A stretch of 64,000 nucleotides of DNA from Sabellastarte sp. h YS-2021 (lineage: Eukaryota; Annelida; Polychaeta; Sabellida; Sabellidae), in assembly GCA_964017235.1 (NCBI GenBank), contig OZ024938.1, positions 46,970,332 through 47,034,331 of the forward strand, in the 5' to 3' direction. Every line of letters starts with the position of its first letter. Position 1 is the first letter of the stretch. Position numbers and translations under genes: made by a program. The notes below the pieces were generated by a model, which was not told where the DNA came from, made no database searches, and was given only the letters and a program-made list of their open reading frames with translations. Shown piece by piece: positions 12,527-27,500 of this stretch.

Positions 12527-15500
12527 TGCTAATTATTATTGTACTAAGATCTCCGACCCTCATATGACCTTCAGACATGACCTTCATATAAATGGTTGTT
12601 TCAATTCTTGAATTATTGGAAAGTTATCTGGTGACGAAAATTTTGATCTGCATAATTGTATAAATTGGTATTATTTTATTCAGGTCGCAGCCATTGTAAC
12701 AGTGAAAGCAAACCAAAGCGAAGGAAGTAAGTTTCTTGTAAAAAAAGAGAAAAGATTATGGAATAGAAAAAAAAATATGCAATAGAAAAGTATGGTTATT
12801 AACGTGTAGCATTCACTCTTCAATTCTCTTCAAGAGTAGATATTGTGGGATAAGATAACATTTTAAATTATTTACTAGTGTTTTGATTTTGTAAGCAGTA
12901 CCTAAAAGATGGCAAATTCTGTCCAAGTGTGAACACAAAAAGAATTTCCTAAAAGTATCGCAGAAAGGAGATTTTTCAGCATTGCATAATTCATGTCATG
13001 TTTACTTGTTAAAACGTGTATATGTTGTATTAACAAATGATAAGACGATATCCATGAAAAAGTGCCTAGTAGTGTTGTATCACAATATAATTGAAATGGC
13101 GAAGTTTTATACAATTGGGGCACACTCAAAATTGTTTCTGCAATGATGTCCAAGTAGACAAAATAAGTGGTAGTGCCGAAATATGCACCTTGGTGCTGAT
13201 GATAATAAAGACATTTTCATATCAGCTAATGTTGTTACCTATTTGGTCAATATTTTAAACCATCCACTAAAATATGTTTCACATACAATGTGAAACTTAG
13301 ATTTTGTGTCAGTTTAATTAAACAAAAAAAATCTTCGAAATATATACGAAAAATCAATGTAGATACATCATTGGTGCAATTTAGCTACACTGCATACACG
13401 CCTAGCCATCAGTAAAACTGATGAAATACAAAGTAAAATGTAATACTATTATTTTGTTAGATTATTATATAACAAGAAAAGAATATTTGGAAGCACAAGG
13501 AATATGAGGAGGGAAACAATGAATATGAATAATTAATAAAAACAGTTGCCAAGAACTATTTCATACCAACTTACAATATAATACCATTTTTGCACAGTCC
13601 TCACAGGCTATTTGATGACAAGTGATGACAAGTGTTTGGACACTGCTGGAACTGGTGTGGCAACACCAGCTAATACAGATCAAGCTACTTTGGCAGGTAG
13701 CTGCATATTAGTATACCTTGTGGAAGGTACAGCTTCAGGTAGGTCACTGCGGAAATGTTGCAATTATTATCATTATTCATAACTTACCGTTTAAATCTAT
13801 TCTTTATCATATACATGTGTTCACATGAGTATGCATTTATCATGTATCATTTATCAGTATATTCTTTACCATATACTGGTGTGTACATGAGTGTGCTTTT
13901 GTCATCTCCTTTATTTTAATCTTTTGGGAGTATGGATTTTACTTAATACAATGCATATTCTTTATTTCAACAATCACAATAAAAGTTGAATGTTATATTT
14001 TTACTCCTTTGGTTGCCTGATTGTTACAAGACTTCTTAAAATAACATTAAGATTAAACTTCTTTAAATTTGGATTGATGGTCTAAGATATAAGTAAAAGA
14101 GTTGAGGTAAAGGCCCCACTTGCTGGGTCAGTGCTGGGGAAGGCTTTTGGTGTCCTCCATAAGATGTCATGCACAATATTCAGACCCATGACTATAGAGC
14201 AAATGATCATTTGAAAGAGTTGAATACCCAGTAGGCCGTTATGGCCTCTGGACTGTCAATTATATAAAGGGAAGAATACAAAAAATGATATCACAAGATA
14301 TATCAATTAAAACTGTCTTACAGTATACCAATCGATTTTCGGGGATTATTCACCATAGAGATTTTGACTTCATCTTAATAGTTTTGACCTCATGATTTGT
14401 CTTCAGTCATAAGTACTTACAAAAAGCAAAATCAGTCTACTTTGAAAAAAGTGAAGCCATATACTATCATACTATGATATCAGTGAAGCATATATACTAT
14501 CATATCACTACTCTTTTGGATGTATTTTTTTTATTTCCAGATAGTTATAAAATGTTACAGTCTGACACACAAAGCTTCAGCCTAAAGCTTCTTGACAATA
14601 TGGCACCAGCTTTTGCAACTGATGGTTTGGATGTCAAGTTCTATGATGGTACAACCCCACTTACAACAGCCACGACAGGGTCGACTTCGGGAATTACAGA
14701 TAAGAATACTGCATTTAGCATTCAACTTGCCTCTACTACAGCTGATGCTGGTGTTTGTTTGACACATACACCAGAATATGTTACAACCGGTTGTACTGGT
14801 ACTTGGTACTTTATTGTTGGTGAGTAAACTCAAATGTTCATTGAAGTAGTTCAATTCTTGCGAGTTTGTGGGTGATGGGAAATTGAAGATATCTATAGTG
14901 CTTAACGGGCTCTCTGAATAGAAATATTCCAGGCGTTATTAGGTCGTCCTTAGTTTACGGTAATCCTTAGTCTTGGGTAAAATTGCATAAATCTGTGAAG
15001 ATCACCTATCAATTATCTGATGAGTTTATATGTTGTACATAAAGAGAACTTAAATCATGAACATCTTGTTTTGACAAATATAGGTCCCTATAAATGTTAC
15101 TGCCAGCTAAGCTGAAGTTGAAATGTTAATACAAGAGCACCCAGAGAGTGCATACCTCCGCAAATAATAATAAGTAAATGGTAAAAATCAAGATTTGTTG
15201 TATCCAGACAGTGATCCAGATTATTCTCACAATTTAATGGGATCTACATTGGACTAAGACCCATCTAATTGTTAAGTAGAACCAACCAGTAGTATTTGTT
15301 TAATCCTGATAACAAATAGACAAATGGTCATTAAAATGATACCACTTTTGAGGAGATAATGAACCATGTTCATTCTTGCAAAACCTAAATTATTTTTTAT
15401 AAATTTAGATGAAGATATATAACGTACTTTTACTTTAATATATCAGAAGTGAAATTTACTGTATGCACATTTACAGGTACAGTCTTTGTCTTTTATATGG

Positions 15501-18500
15501 CAATATCACAAATAATTTACATATCTTTTTAAAAGAAATAAAGATTACTGATACACTGACGTCAAAGTTTGGCTTTCTATTCCTGTCCAACTGTTACAAT
15601 GTTAGCATATAAAACACAAAACAGACCTTTGCATTAAATATCAAATATAGTACATTATGGTTGATGTCATCTTGCATTAAGGACCAGTAAAAAACCCATA
15701 AAATCAAACTGTAACAGTGTCATCAATATCAGGTCAATAGTGTACGTAGAGATTACAGTAAAGTGGCATTAATTTTAGAATATATTGTAAAAAATTAATA
15801 AAAAAAAATCAGTAATACAGGCTAGGAAATTACGCCATAGTTCAGCAAACATATATGCTTTGCATGTTAAGTGATTATGTGTAATATATTGTCAGTTCCT
15901 TTTATCACTCTGATTTGTATAATCATAAATCATGACTTTGTTAAGCAATGGAGAGCTACTACTAGCATATCTACCTGAATTAATCACATGGCAATATGTC
16001 GTTGATTTTGTATTGATTATATTGCTTTGATGAGCCATTATATAAGCATATAATTTATCAACAATACGTTTACATTTTTTGTATTCCCAGCTGGTTGTCA
16101 AGTGTCAGACTGTGCCACTTGCAATGTGGATGCTCAGAAGTGTGATTCCTGTACTGATACTACACATGTCTTCAACGCAGACAAAACAGCTTGTCAGAGT
16201 AAGAAGCAATATTTTGTTTTCAAACTTGCTTACTAGCAAAACATTGTAGGTATAAACACACCACCAGGTCAAACAGTCTTGTGAATAAGTTAAAAATTGT
16301 TGTTGGCTCAATAATGAAACATGTATGCAATGTTTGGACCATTCCCATGAGAATACAAACTGTTAGGATACATTTCTAAAAAATACAAACTTTTTATTGA
16401 TATTGTAAAGGCTGCATGAATTATAAACATTGTATTCCATGATTATACAAAATATAAATGTCCTTGGGAAAAGTTTGAATAGTTTTTTTCAGAAACCATT
16501 TCTACATTACCTGTCACTGATATGGAGCATTAGCCTCCATCAAAACTGTTGTCAGCAGAAAATTTCCAGAGCTAAGTGGTCATTAAAAGCCCACACATTA
16601 TTTGGTGTGAAAAAAGCATAGGTACATGCAAAAACAAATTAATTAAGATGTGTGATGGCATTTTACCCTCTAGCTTGTGCCACTGCTTTCACTGATTGTA
16701 CAGCATGTAGTGACACCTCAGGGACAGCACAATGTACAGCATGTGGCAGCAGCAAGGCTCCGTCAACTGATGGTACCTCTTGTGTCAGTGAGTGCAACTT
16801 GTTCTGAATCATATAGTATAAATTAATTGTTTTACATTAACACACTGATACTGCACATGTAAAAGCATTTATCAGCTCATAAGAATTTTGGAATTTTGAA
16901 TGTGATAATATCTCCAGTATTCCATTTATGATTAATGTTATCAACTCAAATTATTACAACTACATTGCATTCAGGAACTGGATATTATTAATATAAAATT
17001 CATAGATTTTTTTTTAAAGTGTCTCTCATAATTGTAATCCGTACAATCAATTTATGGGTCTATATTGTAAAAGTGACAGACTCTGACTGAACACCCCAAG
17101 TTAATTAATTGCTTTAATTTATTTATTCAAACAATATATTGTAGTACAGAGCAATATTCCAATCAATGATACTGGCCCGTATACATGTACCTTTATGCAA
17201 GTACATAGTGCATTGGACGATAAAAACTCTTTTCAGAAATATTGTTGAGTAACGATAGTTTCATCGCTCTTGTATAAATTCAACAGAAACGTTGTACCGC
17301 CCATTTACCACCTAATCCATTGTTGGTCAATGGAAAAGACAAAATTAATACCCTCAGTATAAGCATATTGTAAAATTTAAATCTCTACATATGGTATAGG
17401 TTTAGTTTCATTTTTGGGGGGTGTTTGGTATGTTGATACGCTTTTTAGGCAAAAACACGTTGAGTCGAGAAAATTGTTACTAAAGAATTTTTAGCAACAA
17501 AATCTTAACTATTATGTTATGCATTATTCAGCATGCCATATCTTAGAACATTTATTTTATCATGAAAAACTTGGTAATGATTTACTTCCTTATGCAATTT
17601 AAAAGTACACAATCTTTTCCACGGAGTTAGCAGGCCTTGGTCCTGAGTTTCTGTGGAATTTCACATGTGACCGTACTTCATTTCAAATTTGACTTTTAAC
17701 ACTTACAGAATTTATACAAGTATTACTCCAGAAATCCAGAAATCAAGAAACACCGGTCCAACCTTTCTCCACATACAAAATTTGTTCTCTTAATCAGTGT
17801 AATTTTTAAGTTATAAACACAAAATAGATATCATCATCACCCACCCCCCACCCCCCCCTTTAAAGGAAAGGGTATTGTAATCATGTCTGTTTGCTTGTCT
17901 GTCCATCCTTCCATTGGCATAGCTCAAAACTTTACAGCAGTTTATTTTTGGGTGGTATCTACCGATGGCTCAGCCCTCCTCAAAGATTAAGTATGAGGCA
18001 TTGAAGTTTGATAAAGAGTAGAAATCGCTTTTTTGTAAAGATAATTGAATTCAGATTGTTAGTTTCAGTGTTTTTACTCCTGTATTTCATATAAAATGTG
18101 TTTTTACATCACACTTTTGTTTGTCAACTGCAAATTTACCTTGCTCATTAGCCTAGACCAGGCGATTATAACTTAACACTTATTTATGCGACTCTATTGT
18201 TTATATATTGATATTAACCTGAGATAACACAATCGATAATTGGCCTATTTATTTATTGCAGACTCTTGGTCCATATGTAAATGTACAACTGTGTAACAAA
18301 AGAAGTAAAAGCTAGTAAACAATAATATAGCTATAAAATGTAAAATAGGGGCTACAAAAATGCCCAGTTACAAACAACAGCATCAAAGGATGCATCAGTG
18401 TCTAAACAACCAGAATGCTCACTTAAAACAATCTCTGACAAAATAAATTCTTTATAAAAAGATGAACAGTACATTATATTTGCATTGTAAATAGCATACA

Positions 18501-21500
18501 CTAATGAGTTATCACTAAGACAAAGACGATTCATAAATTTACACAAAGATTTCCTCCGTAAGACACTAAAATGGTGTACCCTGTTATCTAAAACATTCTA
18601 CTGGCACTTGTACAGATCTTGTATCCCATAAGTTTTCTAAAACAGTTATTGTATGCCACTTCAATTCTTTTGTATATTTCCCTTCCATAGTTCCACCACA
18701 AATGTGAACAATATATATTTGCAAGGTAAGACTGGAAGAGTATGGCTTTGACACTTGATGTACAGTGGCTAAATTTGGCAAGCAACATATTAGCTCTAGT
18801 GTATAAACTCCTAATCTGTTTCTTTACATCTGTAGAGTCATTAAAGTCCTCACTTATGACAAATCCAAGATAACTAAATCAGCTAACATAGTTCAGATGT
18901 GCATTGTTTAGGTAGACAGTGGGCAAATGTTTAAGTTTATAACTCTTGGCACTGATACACAGACAAACAGTTTTACTGGAATTAAAAACTATTTCATGCT
19001 CTTCAGCATAACTTGCACATATATATATATAAGATTCTGAAGACCCTTAACTGAGGGTGCCAATACTGTCATATCATCTGCATACATTAAGTGATTAAAT
19101 GACTTGTCTACAAGCTTACAACCTACACTAGAGGATGACAGACTTATGCTGAGCTTATCAAGATAAACATTGAAAAACAGTGGTGACAGAATGCCACCCT
19201 GTCTCAGCCCATTAGACACCTTAAAGAAGCATGAAGCTTTATTGCCCCATTTCACACAAAAAGACTGCACATTAAACCAGTACATAAGAATACGTATAAC
19301 AAAGAGTGGCATGTTTCTTTCTGTAAGCTTTTTCAACAAGTGCCAGTGATTTATTCTGTCAAAGGCTTTGCTTGCATCTAGGAAGCACACATACACAGAA
19401 CTTGACAAGTTTCTGTAATGTTCAATAACTTGCTTGAAAGTAAAAATACACATGTCAGTCGATGATTTGGCCTTAAAGCCGAACTGGTTATCCCTAGTTA
19501 ACAGAAAGTGACTATATCTGTTGAGTATAACAATTTCAAATAGCTTGGAAACCACTGAATTGATAGCAACTGGCCTGTAGTTATCTTTTGATCTTATATC
19601 ACCAGCTTTGTTTTTAACTAGTGGAACTATTGAGCTTAACATAAATCCCTTCGGTAAGTAGCCGTGTATGAAGATCACTGTAAAGAGCAATGCAATAGAA
19701 CCGGTACATATTTACTACCAAATTTTATGTGCTCACTGGTAATCCCATGATGATCTGGAGCCTTTCCAGATTTACTACATTTAATTGCACTGCGAACCTC
19801 CTCTACTGTAACATGCATGTCTTGTGAAAAGTTATGGCCCTCTCGGGACAGTATGTTTATTACTGCCCGAGTTTGGCCTATAAAGGGGGGAGGGGGAGTT
19901 CATTTTAGAACTTAATTGTGAGTATGGAATGTTATATGTCTGGATGACAGATTTATTATGATTTCCGCCATATTAATAGTATAGATTGATTTATGCTTAG
20001 AATATTGAAATATTTTATATGGATTGGCTTCAAAGTTGGGCAAATACAAACAACATTTCCCAGCTGCCCCCCCCCCCCTCCAAAATACAATAACATACAT
20101 GTTGGATTTAAAATTCCTTTATTATAATTTATCTTCAAATATATTTTAACAACATCACAGTATCTGTAATATGGCAGAAATCATAATAAATCTGTCACCC
20201 AGACATATAACGTTCCATACTCATAATTAAGTTCTAAAATGAACCCCCCCTCCCCCCTTTATAGGCCAAACTCGGGCAGTAATAAACATACTGTCCCGAG
20301 AGGGCCATAAATTTTAACCCAAGCAAAGCCAGGGCAGTAAATTATTTACTAGCCCCAGAATGCAACAATTATTAAAATTTTTAGATTTTTATAAACAAAA
20401 CCCAAGAAATATAAATAAAGGGTGACCGAAAAGCCATTTGCAACAAAACAGCCGAGAAAATTCATAATGTACTAGTATGAGATATAATACAGAAGTTGCA
20501 TTGCACACACTTTAAAATACTAAAAGTATAAAATATGTCATAGCTGCAGTAATTAATAGTTCATACATGCGAAACAGTAGCAAAAAAGGCAAACCTGCAT
20601 TTAGTGAGGAATGCTGAGTTGACATAAAGTTAAAGTCTATAAGTTCATGCTTATTAATACCCTAAGAAATTTTAGCAACATAGAGCTGTAGCCAGCTTAA
20701 GATATGTTATTAAGTGACATTCTGACAAGATAAATAGATTGATTGAAACTGAGGTAGATAAGCAATGCCAGCAGCCATTGACTTTAGCCCACAAAGTCCT
20801 GAGATGTTAACTGTTCTTTGATGCCCATATGTTGACATAAAGGCACTACCAGGATGAAAACAAACATGAGAAGCCAAATTAAAGTTCCTGCCCTCCAAAT
20901 GTTGACATCTCAATAAGGCTTATCAATTATCATGCTGCTAATAGCGCAAATAAGGCCAACCAAGCGACAGAAAGTATTATTCTGAAGCATAGCTGTCAAG
21001 TGAAATATCAACCATTGACAGTAACCATCCATATCACCTGAAAATATAAACTAGAGCAGTAATATGTTCATAAAATAAATAAGGGAGGGATCTCATGAGA
21101 CAAGGGAGGGAAAGAGCTTGATGTTTCTCCTCGTATGTCTAACATGTAAGTCGCAGAATTAGGGGTTAAAATCAGAGAGGTCCCATGCTTTACCAGCTGA
21201 CCAATTAGTATGCAAATAAAGTGTAATACTAAATACTAAATAAGGCTAGTCCCGAAATGAGCTAAATGACACCCAAATGTTATCCCGCAAAATGTATCTC
21301 GTATTTTACTTTATACGTACAAAGATTACATATTCTCTCATTAATTTTTGGTCCAACATAACGACCCAATTCTACTCCTAGGGATAAGGTTCCCATTTTT
21401 AGTTAACATACAATTGAGCATTTAGCTTTAGAGTAAGTTTTGGTGCGTGCTTCAGTTTCCATATCTTGCTTAATTTATGAATATGTACAGAATTTCGGCT

Positions 21501-24500
21501 TACATGGTATTTTTAAGTACTATATTCTCCATTAAAGTCGGGACTTTCACAAATTTTAAATTTATTTACTGAACCTTTTTAAAACAATGTCCTATATTTA
21601 GGTCCTTAAAGATGTCATTTATGTAGTATCCCCAACAGTTATTTGAATAATTTTACATATTCAACCCAAATATGTGCCTGGTGAAGTGGTGGGTCCATTT
21701 TGGTCATGACCCTTTCCGATTGTGAAGTCTGGACCACCGTTTGCTTGTAGCTATAGGATGGGAAGCAAATTTATCAATTATTTTAACAAATTTATCAATT
21801 ATTTTAACATATTTTTAGTAAGCTCAGCGACTTTACTTTCCAACGTTTTAGCATGACTGACCTATCTCAATGGTTTAAAGGAGACACACTCCAGGCAGAT
21901 AGTATTGTCAATACTACTGACCATATTCCTGTTACAGCTAAATTTCACTCAGGTTGGGAAGATTTTGCACCTGGCTTTAAAGGTCACAGGAAAAGAAAAC
22001 TAAATTTTACATATATTCTTCAGTACACAGAAGCATAAACATAAAAACCTATTCCAAGCCTATTTATTTGTAGAAAACTGCTGTGTGTGGTTTTTTCTCT
22101 CTTCCCAGTTCTCTTCAATTAACAAGTAAACAAACCTCTGCACTCAGTGGTTTCCCTGAGGCATTTCAATGCCATGTAATAGCTACTAAACATTTCTCTC
22201 CAAATGTACACAGTTATTAGCTGAGTCAGGCTTTCATACATGTACGGTTGTTTATAAAATTGAAAATCTACTACAGTAAAGTGTTGTAGTCATTGTCATA
22301 GTTAGAATTTAATCACACAATATATTATAGTATTAGTTTTATAGTTTTACAAATGATAATCTGACAGAATGGTTATGTGTTTTACTTGGTGTTGTAACAA
22401 GGCTTGTGGGAAGGCTTTTTTTCTTTTACAAAGGATTTATATTTTTATATATTTTTATCAATTATGAGTAGTGTGTGGAAAGTATATATAGGAAGTTTTT
22501 GAGCTAATAATTAACTATCACTAATCAAGTGGTAAATTCAAACATGATTATTCTGAAGATTAATAATGAGATAGAAGTACACACAAAACTGTTGAACTAC
22601 ATATAATTTTATATCAAACTACTAGAAAGAAGTGGTGGTAAAGATATTTTAAAGATTTATAATAACTCACAGCCTCTAATTATTGATTTATAGAGCATGA
22701 TTTCACAGCGCCACTTTAGAAAGAGCTGGAGAGATAAGAAGCTGGCTCTGTTTTACATGAAAATAGCCATATCCATTTGTAGAACCCTCATCTGTGTTTG
22801 TTAAAAGACATTTCATATTTTATTTTATAAGCACTTACTGAGAGTATATTAACTGAGATTCATGTCCAAAAAGAAATGTCATTTTGAGGTAAATTACAGT
22901 AATTATGAATGTCATAAAAATTTTCAAAAGATATAAGCTACTTTAAATATATATAACAAGTGAACCACTAACCAACTTCCTGTATTATCATTGATTAAAA
23001 CACTTTAGCTTGCACTAAAACTTTACTTTTCAATGGCTCATGAAAATATGGCTCTGTTTTATATTCCAAATTAACTTTTGTATATTCACTGCTTGTGTTA
23101 GAGTTACAATTCTATTTGTATGCGATGATTATTCATTAAATTTAGAAATACCTTATTTTTTCTACAAACAAAATCCCACAAGTATGACAACAAACTCCTC
23201 AAACTATGACATAAATGATGGGTCCAAGTAGATATACCTAATGTTTATGAGTGTGTTTTAGATTAAATCTGAAATAACACTGGAAAACTATCCAGCAGTA
23301 CTCTCACCTTAAACTATAAATAGTGTCAGTAGTATGAAATACAGGTCATCACAACAGACACTATGATAAAACATGCAATGAAAAGCAAAATTAAAACAAA
23401 GTGAAAAGGATCCCAGTCAAAAGTACCAGAATGAAAATTAGGACTTATGTCATTAGTTCTATTATAACATTTTCAAGAAGAATGAAATCATTTTACATTT
23501 GCAAATATAATTAGTGATTATAATATTAGCCTATTTTTATAGTAATGTAGATTAAAAATCTCAATTAAGTTGGAAATGTTATATGTCTGGGACAAGCTTG
23601 GAGTGATTCCCTATATAAACACATGGTAAAGCATGGAGTGGAGAAAATTTTGTTTAGTAGCTCTGACATCACTCCAGAGAGACTTCGGCCTGGATTGGCC
23701 TTGAGAAGCACATGTGCTTGTTCAGCTAAACATTTACTGCTGTGATTGTTTGTGGTGTGTTTTATTACTTCTAAATAGATGTTTTGGATATGTTTCCTCC
23801 CTACCACAACACTAAAGCAAAAAAATTTTTTTTTCCTGTGACCTTTAACCTTTAGCCTCGGGATATGAAACTGTCATATTATCTGCGATCTATCTAGTCA
23901 GATTAAAGCTGTATCATTTTTGTGTTTCGGGTACTAATGAATTCACTGTCAACTGTACGCTAGTGCAAAACAAATGCTCCTACCAATTTTGAACTGTGTT
24001 TACATAACACCCTAATTAGATTTTCTCACTGAAGGATAATCAACGTCTCCTGCTGTTTTCTCTTTACATCACTCCTTTAAGTAAAATTATTGGAAGATAC
24101 TCCAACATCAAATTGTAATTTTATGCCTACGACAACCAGTCGTTTGTTCATATGTCTCACAAAAATCTAGTCTTGGCTTTTGATAAATTGAATTTATGCC
24201 TTAGAATGGTCAAGAATAGATGGCGTCAAGAATGCCGAAGTTAAACCCTGGTAAACAGAATGTATTATGCTTGGATCTCATGCTCAGCTTTTGAAGTTAG
24301 ATTTCCTCCTCTATGTCGGGTTACTTTGTAATTCCGTGCATCCAGCAGTTGAACTTCGGTGTCTCATTTGATTCATTTTTTTCCTTTGCTGATCATGTTT
24401 ACAATATTTGTAAGACTTGATCCATTCAAATGCATGATCTCAGGTTAGTTAGACAGTATCTGGCAGATGAGGCAGCTATCCTTGCACCAAGTGCCTTGAT

Positions 24501-27500
24501 GAGTAGTTGTTTTGACTATTGCAATTTTCTCTACCAAAGTGTGTCTTGTTCTGTGCAAACTCAAATATATGTAAAACACACTTGCTATGATTGCTACAAA
24601 TTGTGGTATATATATATTTTTTACATATATGTTATGAACCAGGTGTGAAATTGTCCATTTCATGAAATGGACAATCTAACTGTCCATTTCATGAAATGGA
24701 CAAATCCGTATATATTTGCTATCCATTTCATGAAATGGACAAAGTCATGGATGAAAATTAAACTTTCATTCATGGCCAATCTGTTGGTTTAAGTTATCCA
24801 TTTTATTCCCCAATAATAATGATATACATATGAAATACTTTAAACTAAATTAGTTAATTTATAGTTAAATAGTTATAAATGTTTGAAATAAATTTGAAAT
24901 AATATTAATGTCAATTATATAAAGCATATTTTTTAATGGGAATAAGTATTTAAACTTACACTTACCTTCAAAAAGCATATTGGTAACTGGTATATTATTT
25001 TTTAACTTTTGCTTAAAAGAAATATAATATAACTTTGTCTCTTTTATGCACTAATCTTGTTTAAAAGAATTTCCTTTAATTAATAGATCTGAGGAATTAT
25101 AGCTTGTCCTTTGAAGATTAGATCTAAGGGTTATTAAAAGTAACTGTCAATTTAAAAAGGTTGAGGCCATCCCAAAGGTTGCAAAAAGAAGTGGGCTAAT
25201 TACAATTAAATCCAACTTACCAGTGGTGAGACTTTCTTTCAATGAGATCTGAGAATAGTAGCCAACCTTTGGGGGATTAGATCTAAGGGCTAATTTAGTG
25301 CCTGTCATAGTCATATATCTTATGATAATGTGGACAGGTAAATAACAATAGTGATATCAACATTTGCGATTAGTAATGCAAATAAACTACCAATGTGGCT
25401 TACTGTTAAAAACTCTTAATGTTATAAAATATATGTTGTAGTTTAGTCTTACCTAGATGCTATCTCAAATTCTTAATTTTTTTATAAATGTAAATATAAA
25501 TTTTAAGAAATACTAAGCTAATATTGTAGGTTAATTATAGTAGAATCATGTTGGATTTTATAAAAAAATGTTAAAGGAATTATAATAACCTGCACATCAC
25601 CAGTAGGCTTTATGTTAAAGTATAACCAGCGATATATTCTACTAGTATGTTTCAATAAAAATCAGAAAAAAAAAAATTTATTTTTCACTGTGAACGAGAG
25701 TAGAAATTTCGTACATTTAGTTGTCCATTTCATGAAATGGTCAGTAGATTTTTTGTTCATTTTACGAAATGGACAAATATTTTGTCCATTTCACAAAATG
25801 GATGGTTGGGTTGTCCATTTCATGAAATATTTTGGGAAGAAAAATCTAAATGTTTTAAGTATTTTAAAGTCAAATTTACATTTACTGTTTGTGAAGTACT
25901 CTTTGGTCTTCTGTTAAGGTCTTCTACAGATAATAAATTATGTAGTGTTAATTGGAAAGTGGTTTATGAACAATAGAAAACCTGAAAATAAAACTGTACA
26001 CTTACAGAATTTCTAGAATTGATTAAGTCAAAGTTAGTTATAATGAGCGATATTATGTAGAGAGAAAAAAAAAAGAATTTCAAACCTTTTCTTGATAAAT
26101 TATTAGAAAGCTTGCAATGAACTTGAATGATCTTTTTACCGAGCATTCAAATATTTATTCTGTAATTGTAAACTAAGTTTGTATATGTCATGTTTGCCTG
26201 TCATTATCGTTATTGTGAATATATGAATTATATTAAATAAAAAAATTGTAAATGTTTACACTAGTTGTATATGATGGTGTAATTGTACATGTCCAAACTT
26301 GTTATGTGTAATGATAGTGCTGGGGAAATCACATTTGTGTAACATAACTCAACCCTTTAGCGTCAACTCTTTTCATAATCACTGACATGTAAAATAAAAA
26401 TTCCTCAGAATTAGCGATGACACTTTGTACATCTGATGTAATATGAATTTTGACACTTGAACTAGCTTGTAGAAGAATCACCCCTACTCCCAGACACCAT
26501 TGAGCCAAAATAGTTCTGCCACTGCTCCACTCAAGGGGTTATTTTAGAGCATGATAAACCCTTTAATCCGGACCCCACTCATTATCTCCTCGATGAGGAT
26601 CTTTACTCTTGGTTACCCATTTAGATTGGCATAGGCTGTTTGAGATCAGGCATAGTCAGGGCCAGACTGACTTTGGCATCCCCTTCATGAATATGACCTC
26701 TGTTTGACCTTGAACATGCTTACTGTTTATTTCTTTATAACTCGATCACTATTGTGTCAAGCATAAGCTTTTAAATACCATGAAAGACAATGTATATAGT
26801 TCTCAGAGCTTTCAGAGACCATTTTTCTTCCAATGTAAAAGATTGGATTACGCTGTTAAAATGGATTATTTACAGCATGCACAATACAAAACTGTGGCAC
26901 CTGCAATGCAGATAACGTATGTGATGTATGTATGACTGGCTTCATCCCTAATACTGCTGGAGATACCTGTACAGGTGAGAGGTCATATATAACAGTCCAA
27001 GTGTGTTTACTTTAATTAGTGTTTAATTTCCAGAAATCTTTAGCATGAATGAAAGCTAACCTACTTAAATAAAGCACAAAATTTCAAATAAAACTAAAAA
27101 TATCTTATTAAATTTATATAATACATCTTTAAAGTAGAGCTTATTACAAAACTTTTATAATGGCTTTGATTAGAAAGGACTGATGTGCAGAAATAAGTAA
27201 ATGTTCTATGCAATAGCAGAATGATGCCTCAAAAAGCTTAATGTACACACTCAATAGCTTGATCCATTAAATGTATACATTCAATTATTATCCACATTAT
27301 ATACAACATGTATACATTTTTATTTCCAAAGATTGGTGGAAGAAATGGATGTTCATTTTTATGGTTTGCTGTTGTCAAATTCATATATTAGTGTTTGAAT
27401 TTTCATGCAAACTGCACTATGTTAATAATTTTAAACCACATATTCGGGTTTAATAATATGTCAACACATCTTTCGTTGTTTCAGCCTGTAGTACAGTCAT

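Larger units (their letters stand above)
8937..12683 (+). other. Intron 1 of gene 1
   Basis: 3.7 kb, holding a duplicated segment, a family B SINE, a Harbinger-type MITE and a long (TA)n. Outside those (8937-9800, 9888-10227, 11608-12430) I see nothing recognisable. Confidence 0.6.
16788..26875 (+). other. Intron 6 of gene 1 (10.1 kb)
   Basis: Holds a minus-strand LINE, a fold-back element, a plus-strand CR1/L2-group fragment and two palindrome clusters, listed separately. Stretches 16788-17840, 20311-24039, 24741-25080 and 25829-26875 show nothing I can name; 26480-26740 is a higher-GC block that may be an old repeat. I looked for further CxxC exons in this intron and saw none. Confidence 0.5.

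Noticed and set aside
19832..20310. piggyBac- or Tc1-type assignment for the fold-back element
   Set aside because: No direct TTAA or TA duplication can be placed at its ends; the TTA/TAA at the two tips belong to the inverted repeat itself.
21853..22038. 61-codon frame ([17 protein letters not shown])
   Set aside because: It looks somewhat protein-like but has no family match, neighbouring exon or splice pair. It may be transposon debris.
24430..24648. Possible host gene at [11 protein letters not shown]
   Set aside because: The flanking frames show it is the post-catalytic part of a CR1/L2-group LINE.
24651..25828. CRISPR-like array
   Set aside because: Repeats are palindromic but few, unevenly spaced and in a eukaryotic intron, with no cas genes.
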